The translations under genes were made by a program, and so were the position numbers. The notes below the pieces were generated by a model. That model ran no database searches. It worked only from the letters and a program-made list of their open reading frames with translations, and had not been told where the DNA came from. Shown piece by piece: positions 17,689 through 24,629 of a stretch of 25,512 nt of DNA (the first letter of the stretch is position 1; the number at the start of each line of letters is the position of its first letter). The DNA is taken from contig NC_017059.1 of the NCBI RefSeq assembly GCF_000284415.1, forward strand, positions 3,664,060 through 3,689,571, read 5' to 3'. Source of the stretch: Pararhodospirillum photometricum DSM 122 (lineage in GTDB: Bacteria > Pseudomonadota > Alphaproteobacteria > Rhodospirillales > Rhodospirillaceae).

Positions 17689-18615
17689 ATGGCCCTGCCC
17701 GCGTCGTCTTCCCGCCCGCCCTCGACCGATCGCCCGGGCCTTGGGATTTTATGCCTGATCGGCGTCACCCTGATCTTCGCCGTCCAGGACGCCTTGACCA
17801 AGCATCTGGTCAGCCTCTACCCGGTCAGCTTTATCGTCATGGTCCGCTACTGGATCTTTGCCGTGTTCGCCGTGGGACTGGCGCTCTGGCAAGGCGGGAG
17901 GCAAGGCGGAGGAATCCGCGGCGCCCTGGTCAGCCAGCGCCCCTTGCTTCAGGCCCTGCGCGGACTGCTGCTGGTCGGAGAAATCGCCCTGATGGCCGTG
18001 GCCTTCCGCTCCCTGGGGCTGGCCGAGGTTCAGGCCGTCTTCGCCATCTATCCCCTGTTAGTCATGGTGCTGGCCATCCCGATCCTGGGCGAGCACGTGG
18101 GCTGGCACCGCTGGATGGCAACCGGCGTTGCATTTGCCGGCTTGCTCATCGTCGTGCGCCCGGGAGCCGGCACCTTCGAGCCGGCCGCCCTTGCCGCCGC
18201 CTCGGCCGCCTTGCTCTATGCCTTGTTCAATGTCCTAAGCCGTTCGCTCAGTCGTGTGGACAGCGCCGCAACGACCCAGCTTTACACCGCCGGCGTCGGG
18301 GCGGCGGCCATCACCGTGGTCGGCCTCGGCCAGTGGACCCCGTTGCCGGGAGCCGACTGGGTGGCGCTCGGAATCATGTCCGCCTTGTCGATCGCCGCCC
18401 ACGTGCTGCTCCTGGTCGCCCTGACCTTGACCCAGGCCTCGGTGCTGCAACCTTATAATTATCTCATGCTCGTCTGGTCGATCGGCGTGGGCTATGTGGT
18501 CTTCCACGACATTCCCGATGCCTGGACCTTGACGGGAGGCGCGGTTATCGTGGCCTCCGGCTTGTATGCCTTGCACCGGCAGCGGCTTTCCGGGCCCGGC
18601 CAAGAGAGACGGTAG
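17689..18615 (+). CDS. EamA/DMT-family permease
   Basis: This 308-residue membrane protein has two EamA repeats and about ten hydrophobic helices. It begins GLGILCLIGVTLIFAVQDALTKHLV and YPVSFIVMVRYWIFAVF, then LALMAVAFRSLGLAEVQAVFAIYPLLV and GEHVGWHRWMATGVAFAGLLIVVRPG. The second half shows the same pattern, ending QPYNYLMLVWSIGVGYVVFHDIPDAWTLTGGAVI. It belongs to the drug/metabolite transporter superfamily. The substrate cannot be told. ATG 17689 with AGGA 9 nt upstream is preferred over TTG 17665. A weak promoter (TTGTCA at 17622, 17-bp spacer, TAAAGC) may serve it. It is divergent from the M48-like gene. Confidence 0.88.
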   Translation: MALPASSSRPPSTDRPGLGILCLIGVTLIFAVQDALTKHLVSLYPVSFIVMVRYWIFAVFAVGLALWQGGRQGGGIRGALVSQRPLLQALRGLLLVGEIALMAVAFRSLGLAEVQAVFAIYPLLVMVLAIPILGEHVGWHRWMATGVAFAGLLIVVRPGAGTFEPAALAAASAALLYALFNVLSRSLSRVDSAATTQLYTAGVGAAAITVVGLGQWTPLPGADWVALGIMSALSIAAHVLLLVALTLTQASVLQPYNYLMLVWSIGVGYVVFHDIPDAWTLTGGAVIVASGLYALHRQRLSGPGQERR

Positions 18616-18623
18616 AGAGCAGA

Positions 18624-18668
18624 AAGGCAAGGCTGGGGAGGCGCGGCCTCCCCAGACCCCTCGGTCTT
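18624..18668 (+). repeat. Palindromic intergenic repeat, copy 5 (after the EamA gene)
   Basis: AAGGCTGGGGAGGC, loop, GCCTCCCCAGACCCCTCGGTCTTTT, starting about 12 bp past the stop. The arms are at 18633-18642 and 18646-18655. The T-rich end gives it an intrinsic-terminator shape. Confidence 0.85.
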
Positions 18669-18767
18669 TTGGGGGGCGCAGCCGCCAGGAAAACACGACT
18701 CTTCACCCCCCGCCTGATTACCCTGGCCCTTGAACGCCTCACCCAGACCACCTAGCCCCCTCAGGAA

Positions 18768-18810
18768 CGGAGGGGCCTGGGGAGGCCCGGCCTCCCCAGC
18801 CTGTTCTTTC
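18768..18810 (-). repeat. Palindromic intergenic repeat, copy 6 (inverted)
   Basis: On the minus strand it reads AGGCTGGGGAGGC, loop, GCCTCCCCAGGCCCCTCC. The arms are at 18777-18786 and 18790-18799. It faces copy 5 and does not follow any minus-strand gene that I can see, so it may insulate the dihydroorotase gene or mark a lost gene. Confidence 0.85.
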
Positions 18811-18963
18811 TTGCCCTCCCCCAACGGAGCGTAAAAGCACGACAAGAGGGGCTCTCGCATTTAATCTGAGACACCGCCTCGCTTCCTCCGTAAACCACCG
18901 GGAGACCGGCTCACCCGATCGCCCTGCTCTTGTTGTGATCCTTGCGGAAAGGAACGGTGTCAT

Positions 18964-20310
18964 ATGGCCGACACCTTTGATCTGATCGTGAAAGGCGGGA
19001 CGGTGGTCCTGCCCGGACGGACCGTGCGTGTCGATCTCGGCGTGCGCAACGGGCAGATTGCCCATATCGGCCCCCTGGACAAAGGCCAAGCGGCCCGCAC
19101 CCTGGACTGTAGCGGCCTGCACGTGCTGCCGGGCGTGATTGATACCCAGGTGCACTTTCGCGAACCCGGCCTGGAGCACAAGGAAGACTTGGAAAGCGGC
19201 TCCCGCGCCGCCGTGCTGGGCGGGGTGTGCGCGGTGTTCGAGATGCCCAACACCCAGCCGCCCACCGACAGTCTGGCCGCCCTCAAGGACAAGCTGACCC
19301 GGGCGCGCGGGCGGATGTGGTGCGACCACGCCTTCTTCCTGGGCGCCACCCCCGACAATGTCGATGCGCTGGGCGTGTGGGAGCGGGCGCCGGGCTGCTG
19401 CGGCGTCAAGGTGTTCATGGGCTCGTCCACCGGCTCGCTGCTGGTGGACTCCGACGAGGTCCTGCGCCGCATCCTGAGCACCGGCACCCGGCGAGTCGCC
19501 GTGCACTGCGAGGACGAGGCCCGCCTGCGCGAGCGCAAGGCCGAGATCCCGGCCGGCGCCGGAGTCGAGGCGCACAGCACGTGGCGCGACGCTGAAACCG
19601 CCCTGCGCGCCACCCGCCGCCTGCTGGCCCTGGCCCGCGCCACCGGGCGCAAGGTGCACGTGCTGCACGTGACCACCGCCGAGGAAATGGCCCTGCTCCA
19701 GGCCAACCGCGACATCGCCAGCGTCGAGGTGACGCCCCAGCACCTGACCTTGGCCGCCCCGGCTTGTTACGACGGCCTTGGCACCTTTGCCCAAATGAAC
19801 CCGCCGATCCGCGATGCCCACCACCGTCAGGCGTTGTGGTCGGCCCTGGAGCAGGGCATCGTCGATGTGATCGGTTCCGACCACGCGCCGCATACCCGCA
19901 AGGAAAAGGCCCAAGCCTACCCGGCCAGCCCCTCGGGCATGCCCGGTGTGCAAACTCTGGTGCCGATCCTGCTGAACCACGTCAACGCGGGCAAGTTGAC
20001 CTTGGAGCGCTTCGTGGATCTGACCAGCGCCGGCCCGGCCCGCTTGTATGACATCGCCGGCAAGGGGCGGATCGCCGCCGGCTACGACGCCGACCTGACC
20101 ATTGTTGATTTGAACGCCGAGCGGACCATCACCAACGACTGGATCGCCAGCAAGTGCGGCTGGACGCCATTCCACGATCTTGTGGTGCGCGGCTGGCCCA
20201 AGATGACCGTGGTGCGGGGCCGGCTGGTGATGCGTGACGACGAGGTGCTGGGCAAGGCCCAGGGCCAGCCGGTGCGCTTCCATCCCTTGCCGCCGGCCCC
20301 GCTTGAGTGA
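18964..20310 (+). CDS. pyrC: Dihydroorotase (amidohydrolase superfamily), QxH variant
   Basis: Dihydroorotase cyclises carbamoyl-aspartate to dihydroorotate in pyrimidine synthesis. The 448-residue protein has the superfamily frame: PGVIDTQVHFREPG (residues ~56-69), FEMPNTQPPT, the lysine to be carbamylated in GVKVFMG (Lys149), AVHCEDE (His181), VLHVTTAEE (His235) and SDHAPHT (Asp306). The first metal-binding His of the usual HxH is Gln62 here. ATG 18964 has AAAGGAA about 10 nt upstream. No pyrB is adjacent. Allantoinase or another cyclic amidase is the main alternative, but overall similarity to alphaproteobacterial proteins annotated as dihydroorotases favours this call. Confidence 0.85.
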   Translation: MADTFDLIVKGGTVVLPGRTVRVDLGVRNGQIAHIGPLDKGQAARTLDCSGLHVLPGVIDTQVHFREPGLEHKEDLESGSRAAVLGGVCAVFEMPNTQPPTDSLAALKDKLTRARGRMWCDHAFFLGATPDNVDALGVWERAPGCCGVKVFMGSSTGSLLVDSDEVLRRILSTGTRRVAVHCEDEARLRERKAEIPAGAGVEAHSTWRDAETALRATRRLLALARATGRKVHVLHVTTAEEMALLQANRDIASVEVTPQHLTLAAPACYDGLGTFAQMNPPIRDAHHRQALWSALEQGIVDVIGSDHAPHTRKEKAQAYPASPSGMPGVQTLVPILLNHVNAGKLTLERFVDLTSAGPARLYDIAGKGRIAAGYDADLTIVDLNAERTITNDWIASKCGWTPFHDLVVRGWPKMTVVRGRLVMRDDEVLGKAQGQPVRFHPLPPAPLE

Positions 20311-20314
20311 TGGG

Positions 20315-20361
20315 AAGGCAAGGCTGGGGAGGCTTGCCTCCCCAGACCCCTCGTCTTTTTT
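20315..20361 (+). repeat. Palindromic intergenic repeat, copy 7 (after pyrC, terminator-like)
   Basis: AAGGCTGGGGAGGC, TT loop, GCCTCCCCAGACCCCTCG, then TCTTTTTTTT. The arms are at 20324-20333 and 20336-20345, about 13 bp past the pyrC stop. The strong hairpin and T-run make it the most terminator-like copy. It abuts the end of the convergent ankyrin gene. Confidence 0.9.
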
Positions 20362-21492
20362 TTAGCGTGGGAGGCCGGCTAGGGCATCGAGCATGCGGTA
20401 GCGGGCGCCGGGGTCGGTAAGGCGATGGGCGAGGTGGCGCGGCGTGACGCCTAGATCGTCCTCGGCGTCGGGGTCTGCCCCGGCGGCCACCAGCCAGCGC
20501 GTCTGGGTCAGCCAGCCCTCGAAGGGAAGGGGCTGGGCGCGCAAGGCCCGCTCCAGGGTTTCATGCAAGGCGGTTCGACCGTCGGCCGGGGCGCTGTGAT
20601 TGAGGCCCAGGGCGAGCGAGGCGGGTTCCAGACGCTCGGCGCACAGTTTGAGGATATCCAGGGCATTGCCGGCGGCGGCGCGGCCCAAGGCGTTGGCCCC
20701 GGTCGGGCCCACTTCGGTCTGGAGGGGATCGGCGCCCTGGGCGAGCAGGAAGCGGGCCAGTTCCAGACGCAACACGCCAACTGCGGCGCCGTCGCCGGGC
20801 TCGCTCAAGATCATCACCAGGGGCGGCTGGCCTTGCGGGCCGCTGGGGGCGGTGAGGTCGGCCTTCTCTTCCACCACCAGCCGCGTGACCTCGGCGAGAA
20901 CGGCGCGTCCTTGCCCCGGATCGTGGGCGGTCTGGCGCAGGCCGGCGATAAGGGCAGCGGCCAGGGGCTCTTTCGGGGCGATGGGGGGCGGTGCCTCGGC
21001 GGGCGGGCGGGGCGGCAGTCCAGGGTCCAAGGCCGGGTCGCCGTGGGGGGCGGCCAGGGTCCAGAGATCCTGACCCTCGGCGGTGACAACGTCCGGATCG
21101 GCGCCCTGGGCCAGCAAAAAGCGCACGGCGTCGAATCGACCCCAGGCCGCCGCCTGGAGTAAGGGGGTGTGGCCGTTGATCGGGATCCGGGCCTCCCGGG
21201 TGGCCGGAGCCAGGGCGAGTAACCGTGCCAGGATCGGGACATGGCCGGCCCGCGCCGCCAGATGCCCGGGCAACACCTGCGTTATGGCGTGGGGTCGGCT
21301 TGGGTCGGCCCCGTGGGCCAGGAGCCTCTCCACCAAAGCGGTGTGGCCCCGTGCGACCGCCACCAGTAAGGCGGTCCAGCCGGAGGGGCTTGGGGTGTCT
21401 GGCGGGTTTCCGGCCGCCAGCCACTGGCGCAAGGCTTCTTCGTTGCCCTGGCGGGCCGCGTCCACCCCTGGATGGGACACACCAATGCTCAT
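20362..21492 (-). CDS. Ankyrin-repeat protein
   Basis: The 376-residue protein has no signal peptide or membrane helix and holds at least four ankyrin repeats. Residues ~36-67 include GWTALLVAVARGHTALVERLLAHGADP. Others are GHLAARAGHVPILARLLAL, GHTPLLQAAAWGRFDAVRFLLAQGADP (~105-132) and, late in the chain, ANALGRAAAGNALDILKLCAERL and TQTRWLVAAGADPDAEDDLGVTPRHLA. A Pro-rich break (LPPRPPAEAPPPIAP) splits it into two repeat blocks. Such repeats bind partner proteins, and no partner can be named. ATG 21492 is preceded by GGGGGA. Its stop TAA lies within the T-run after copy 7 of the repeat, so it is tightly convergent with pyrC. Confidence 0.88.
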   Translation of the reverse strand: MSIGVSHPGVDAARQGNEEALRQWLAAGNPPDTPSPSGWTALLVAVARGHTALVERLLAHGADPSRPHAITQVLPGHLAARAGHVPILARLLALAPATREARIPINGHTPLLQAAAWGRFDAVRFLLAQGADPDVVTAEGQDLWTLAAPHGDPALDPGLPPRPPAEAPPPIAPKEPLAAALIAGLRQTAHDPGQGRAVLAEVTRLVVEEKADLTAPSGPQGQPPLVMILSEPGDGAAVGVLRLELARFLLAQGADPLQTEVGPTGANALGRAAAGNALDILKLCAERLEPASLALGLNHSAPADGRTALHETLERALRAQPLPFEGWLTQTRWLVAAGADPDAEDDLGVTPRHLAHRLTDPGARYRMLDALAGLPR

Positions 21493-22067
21493 GGAGTGTT
21501 CCCCCGTCCCGGTGGCAGTGAGGGCTGCCTGGTTCTTGGCATCACCTCGAAAACCTCGTTTTTCACGCCGTTTTTCTCTCTAAGGTTGCTCTTCGTTCGG
21601 TCTGCTGACACGAGCTTCACCTTACGCGCATCGGATATCCAGACCTATGGCCTATTCCTTCGAAGAGCGTACCCAACGGGCCGGACCGGGTCGAGCCCCA
21701 TTTAGGGCAGGGGGGGAGAGACTCGAGTCGAGAAATCGGTCCTGGAGGACCGGTTGGGCGGGGGGGCGCGGCGCCGACGGCCCTCTCTCTTCCTTCGTTG
21801 GCGTGGGGAGACAGATCGGTACATCCTCAAGGCTAACACCTTGAGCCGGCACTGGTCGTAATCCCGGGCCTCTGCGTCATTCTAAAGTCGAAAATTGTCT
21901 CGGAAGCGGACGCGAATGCCCGTGACCTTAAGCATTTTGACTGTCTCGTTGACAGCCGCCGACGTTTGGTCAGGATCGAGGAAACAGCGCGCGTCAGGCT
22001 CGTTGCGCGCCGTGGGGCAGGGAGGGGATTCTCTCCCGACAGGGCCGAGTGGGGAGAGGGCAAGGGG
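21493..22067. other. Gene-poor region with several hairpins
   Basis: No convincing coding sequence. Short perfect hairpins are seen: CGGTCC-TGGA-GGACCG (21737-21752) and CTCAAGG-N6-CCTTGAG (21826-21845), plus the palindrome GACTCGAGTC near 21720. The part next to the ankyrin gene (about 21540-21620) is T-rich on the plus strand and probably holds that gene's promoter. I do not recognise a known RNA family, but a structured RNA is possible. Confidence 0.45.
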
Positions 22068-22301
22068 ATGAAGGGAACGGTCAAGGCTTCGAGCCCGGAC
22101 ACGCCAGAAGAGCAGCGGCCGCCCAAGGGCGATCCGGCTGAGATCCGCGATTTGTGGACAGCGTTGTCCCACCTGGAACGCGAGGCAACCTCGCTGGTCG
22201 GATGGGATGTGGGAACCCTGATTGCATGTGCCCGCACGGCCCTGGAACAGCGCTGGTCGGGGGTGGTGCCGCCCGAAAAGCCGCGTGGCCTGCTGCATTG
22301 A
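22068..22301 (+). CDS. Small hypothetical protein (77 residues)
   Basis: The reading from ATG 22068, preceded by AGGG, gives a 77-residue acidic, soluble protein with a plausible helical core (DPAEIRDLWTALSHLEREA, then LIACARTALEQRW). Codon use has the G/C third-position bias of neighbouring genes. A 9-bp hairpin follows 13 bp after the stop. I do not recognise the family. Opposite-strand readings are also open here, so it could be spurious. It sits just before the prophage attachment site and would be the last chromosomal gene. Confidence 0.4.
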   Translation: MKGTVKASSPDTPEEQRPPKGDPAEIRDLWTALSHLEREATSLVGWDVGTLIACARTALEQRWSGVVPPEKPRGLLH

Positions 22302-22313
22302 CTTGAAAAACCG

Positions 22314-22337
22314 ACCGGGCGGCTTCCCCCGCCCGGT
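22314..22337 (+). terminator. 9-bp GC hairpin after the small hypothetical gene
   Basis: ACCGGGCGG, six-base loop, CCGCCCGGT: a perfect stem just past the 22301 stop. No T-run follows, so if it ends transcription it is not a classic intrinsic terminator. Confidence 0.4.
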
Positions 22338-22434
22338 CCCCAGGGGACGGGCCTCGCCTGTCCGGCCCCCCTCTCAACCACCCGCCAAACAACGGGGGGA
22401 GATGGTCCTGGCCTTCTGATCACCTGGGGGAAAC

Positions 22435-22479
22435 TGGTGCCGTGGAGAGGATTTGAACCTCCGACCTACTGATTACGAA
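22435..22479 (-). other. 3' half of tRNA-Thr(CGU): prophage attachment site
   Basis: On the minus strand this reads as tRNA positions 32-76: anticodon loop TTCGTAA (anticodon CGU), 3' anticodon strand TCAGT, variable loop AGGTC, T arm GGAGG-TTCAAAT-CCTCT, acceptor strand CCACGGC, discriminator A and CCA. The 5' half is missing: the expected ACTGA stem strand is replaced by AT-rich sequence. This is the usual scar left when a phage integrates into a tRNA 3' end. The intact tRNA gene should be at the far end of the element. Confidence 0.85.
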
Positions 22480-22610
22480 AACTATTTTCTTCTATATTTA
22501 TCAATGTATTAGCATGGAAAATATGCTGAATTTGACGCCTCTTAGTCAATGCGTTACGCGTATTGTGGAAAAATCAGACGGGTGTCAAGCGAATGATGTC
22601 GTCCCCTCTG

Positions 22611-22640
22611 CGCAGAGTCATGCAGAATTTCGCAGAACGA
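22611..22640 (+). repeat. Three GCAGA motifs at 10-bp spacing
   Basis: Consecutive 10-base units each hold GCAGA at the same offset (starts at 22612, 22622 and 22632). They lie about 130 bp inside the att site and could be arm-type binding sites for an integrase or excisionase. The function is inferred from position only. Confidence 0.4.
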
Positions 22641-22926
22641 TAGGCACCATTCTTGCCTAGAGCAGGTTGTTGTTTTTGATGAAAATCCTCTCTGCATGGA
22701 GACGCAAAGAATGAAGGTCTAAAAAGACCGGAGGCGTGGGGGGGCGAGTGCTTTTTTTCAAAAAAAACAGAAAAATATATTTTTAAATTTTAAATAAAAA
22801 TTATTTTTATTTTTTATTAAAACAATTCTTTCCGAGTTGCCGAGCGCTCGTGCAACGGCAACACCCAAGACGGAAATCCTCGCCAAATGGGAGAACCCGC
22901 CCACCCCATTTCGTACTGAGGTAGCT

Positions 22927-23649
22927 ATGACCGTCGATTGGACAGAGTATGGAGCGGCCCGTGTGGCCTGCTCAGACGCCTTGGCAGCCTTGGCTTCTCT
23001 CTCTGCCAACAGCATCCATGCCGTGGTGACGGACCCGCCCTACTGCGCCGGCGGTATGACCGAAGCGGCTCGCCAGCAGGCCAAGGGAATGACACCTGGA
23101 GGGCAAGCGACGGGATGGTTTGGAGGAGATGCCATGACTACCTGGGGGCTTATTGCGCTTTTGCGGCAGGTGGCCTTAGAGGCTGGGCGAGTTGTGGTTC
23201 CTGGAGGATCCCTCGCCGTCTTCTGCGACTGGCGCATGATCCCCGGCCTTGGGCCAGCCCTTGAAAGCGCGGGCCTCCGTTGGCGCGGGGTTGTGGTCTG
23301 GGACAAGTTGTCTCAAGGACAAGGGAACACGCGGATCCGACCGCGCCACGAGATGATCCTTTGGTTGACTAAGCCTGGGCCTGCCGTGAGAGGTCCGCGA
23401 ACAATTGGCACTGTAATTCCCGCGAAGAGGGTGCCGCCTGCGCGGCGTCACCACCCCACGGAAAAGCCGATCGACGTTTTGACACCATTACTTGAAGCCT
23501 TGGTGCCTGAAAGTGGGGTAGTTGCCGATCCGTTCGCGGGCAGCGGTTCCACGGGCGTTGCTGCCCTGGCCACCGGGCGGAAAGCTTGGCTTTCCGATGC
23601 AGACCCTCATTTTGTCGAAGGCATTAGGTCTCGCCTAAGGGCGCTCTAG
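22927..23649 (+). CDS. Phage-type orphan DNA methyltransferase (beta class, N6-A or N4-C)
   Basis: This 240-residue SAM-dependent methylase has motif IV DPPY (residues 36-39, HAVVTDPPYCAGG) before motif I FAGSG (203-207, DPFAGSGSTGVAALATG). This order defines the beta class of amino-methyltransferases. HPTEKP (176-181) is also typical. It is short and has no visible restriction partner, so it is probably an orphan that guards or marks phage DNA. ATG 22927 has GAGG 5 nt upstream. Longer readings extend into the AT-rich leader. Its stop TAG overlaps the stop of the convergent portal gene within one CTAG. Target sequence unknown. Confidence 0.9.
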   Translation: MTVDWTEYGAARVACSDALAALASLSANSIHAVVTDPPYCAGGMTEAARQQAKGMTPGGQATGWFGGDAMTTWGLIALLRQVALEAGRVVVPGGSLAVFCDWRMIPGLGPALESAGLRWRGVVVWDKLSQGQGNTRIRPRHEMILWLTKPGPAVRGPRTIGTVIPAKRVPPARRHHPTEKPIDVLTPLLEALVPESGVVADPFAGSGSTGVAALATGRKAWLSDADPHFVEGIRSRLRAL

Positions 23650-24629
23650 CTTCCAGAGACGAGCCCCTCGAACAGCACCACCTTTTCGCCCAGCCAGCGG
23701 TTGATCGGGTCGGCCAGGGCCTCACCGAGGGGGCCGAGTTCCAGGGCTGCCCAAACTCGTGATGCTTTTTCGATATCGCCAAATCCGCCTGCATTACTGG
23801 GAACAATCCCCAGTAGCTGCGGGGGCACGCGGTGGGCGGCCAACAAATCATCCCGTGTAACGTTCTTCATGTTTAAAAATTCATCTTTCGCCATGACCTC
23901 GGAGATCGGGATAACTTGGAGGCCGTCCTTTTTACCGTTTGGTGAATAAAGAAACAGGTTCCGAAAATTTCCAGGGCCTTTGGCGTTTTTCAGTGCATCT
24001 CGCAGAGTGTCCACATCTTCTTGGGTCTGCGCCGGGTCTGTCATGTACAGGATGAACCCGGCATGACTGCCGTTCACATAGTATTTTCGGCGAAAGAGAG
24101 TGGCCGCTTCGTTGAGAAACGCGGACTGCAAGGCAGCCTCGTAGCTCGGCCGACCATAGACCTCCTGCGACACATCGGGCTCGCACAAGTGCAAGGTGGC
24201 CTCTGGTGCAAACACATGTTCAACCCCATCAACCAATAGCACCGCCCGGCCATCGGGCCGTTGCCGGGTGTACCTAGCGAGCGTCGGGCGCAAGGTCAGA
24301 GGTTTGCCGAAAACGTTGTCGATACGTTCTAGCCATGCGTTACCGAACACGACAAAGTCCTGAACCAGTCGCTTGCAGTCGGTGCGCGACAACAGGGGGT
24401 GCGGGCGATAAGCGGCTGCCAGCTTTTGCACCTTGAGAGCAACGGCCGATTGATGGTGAGGGTTGGCCAGCAAGGCCCGGGCTAGGCCGTCAAACGACAC
24501 TGGCGGCTCATAAAACGAGCCGTTGAAGGCCGAGTGGAAGTATCCGCCAATTTCGCGGTGGTCCAACACCGGCACAGGGTCGCCGAAGGTAAAGGCAGAG
24601 ATCGATCCCGGCGCCTTGCTATTTGACAT
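23646..24629 (-). CDS. Phage portal protein, P2 gpQ / PBSX type
   Basis: The 327-residue protein matches the P2 gpQ portal family, which forms the ring at the capsid vertex for DNA entry. Visible signatures are FTFGDPVPVLDHREI, YEPPVSFDGLARALLANPHH, DFVVFGNAWLERIDN, EVYGRPSYEAALQSAFLNEAATLFRRKYYVNGSHAGFI and DLLAAHRVPPQLLGIVPSNAGGFGD. The length is close to P2 Q (about 340). ATG 24629 overlaps the terminase stop as TAATG, with GGAG 8 nt upstream, so it is translated after P as in P2. Base composition is less extreme than the host genes. It appears intact. Confidence 0.94.
   Translation of the reverse strand: MSNSKAPGSISAFTFGDPVPVLDHREIGGYFHSAFNGSFYEPPVSFDGLARALLANPHHQSAVALKVQKLAAAYRPHPLLSRTDCKRLVQDFVVFGNAWLERIDNVFGKPLTLRPTLARYTRQRPDGRAVLLVDGVEHVFAPEATLHLCEPDVSQEVYGRPSYEAALQSAFLNEAATLFRRKYYVNGSHAGFILYMTDPAQTQEDVDTLRDALKNAKGPGNFRNLFLYSPNGKKDGLQVIPISEVMAKDEFLNMKNVTRDDLLAAHRVPPQLLGIVPSNAGGFGDIEKASRVWAALELGPLGEALADPINRWLGEKVVLFEGLVSGS

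Larger units (their letters stand above)
18616..18963. other. Intergenic region between EamA permease and dihydroorotase genes
   Basis: These 348 bp hold two copies of the palindromic repeat in opposite orientations (listed separately). The last ~120 bp form the leader of the dihydroorotase gene. No credible coding sequence, RNA gene or clear promoter is seen. Confidence 0.6.
22302..22926. other. Prophage left boundary region: att site and AT-rich DNA
   Basis: The stretch begins with GC-rich chromosomal sequence, contains the tRNA-Thr fragment at 22435-22479, then turns abruptly AT-rich. Around 22755-22830 it is almost only A and T. No coding sequence is convincing. It contains spaced GCAGA motifs and two hairpins (TAGGCA-N7-TGCCTA at 22641-22659 and GGTCT-AAAA-AGACC near 22714-22727). 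Confidence 0.6.

Noticed and set aside
21647..21844. 65-codon plus-strand frame beginning MAYSFEERTQRA
   Set aside because: No Shine-Dalgarno; after the first ten residues the composition is Arg/Gly-rich and it overlaps hairpins.
21833..22423. Minus-strand open frames opposite the small hypothetical gene, including an ending CFLDPDQTSAAVNETVKML
   Set aside because: The short ending looks protein-like and could be a remnant, but no family is recognised, no start signal is seen and the rest of the frame is low quality.
22725..22755. P2-type cos site
   Set aside because: Position left of Q is right, but I could not match the conserved 19-base P2 cos sequence beyond short runs such as GTGCTTT.
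22758..23015. 85-codon minus-strand frame ending in Lys/Asn/Phe-rich sequence
   Set aside because: The end only translates the AT-rich tract and the start lies inside the methyltransferase gene.
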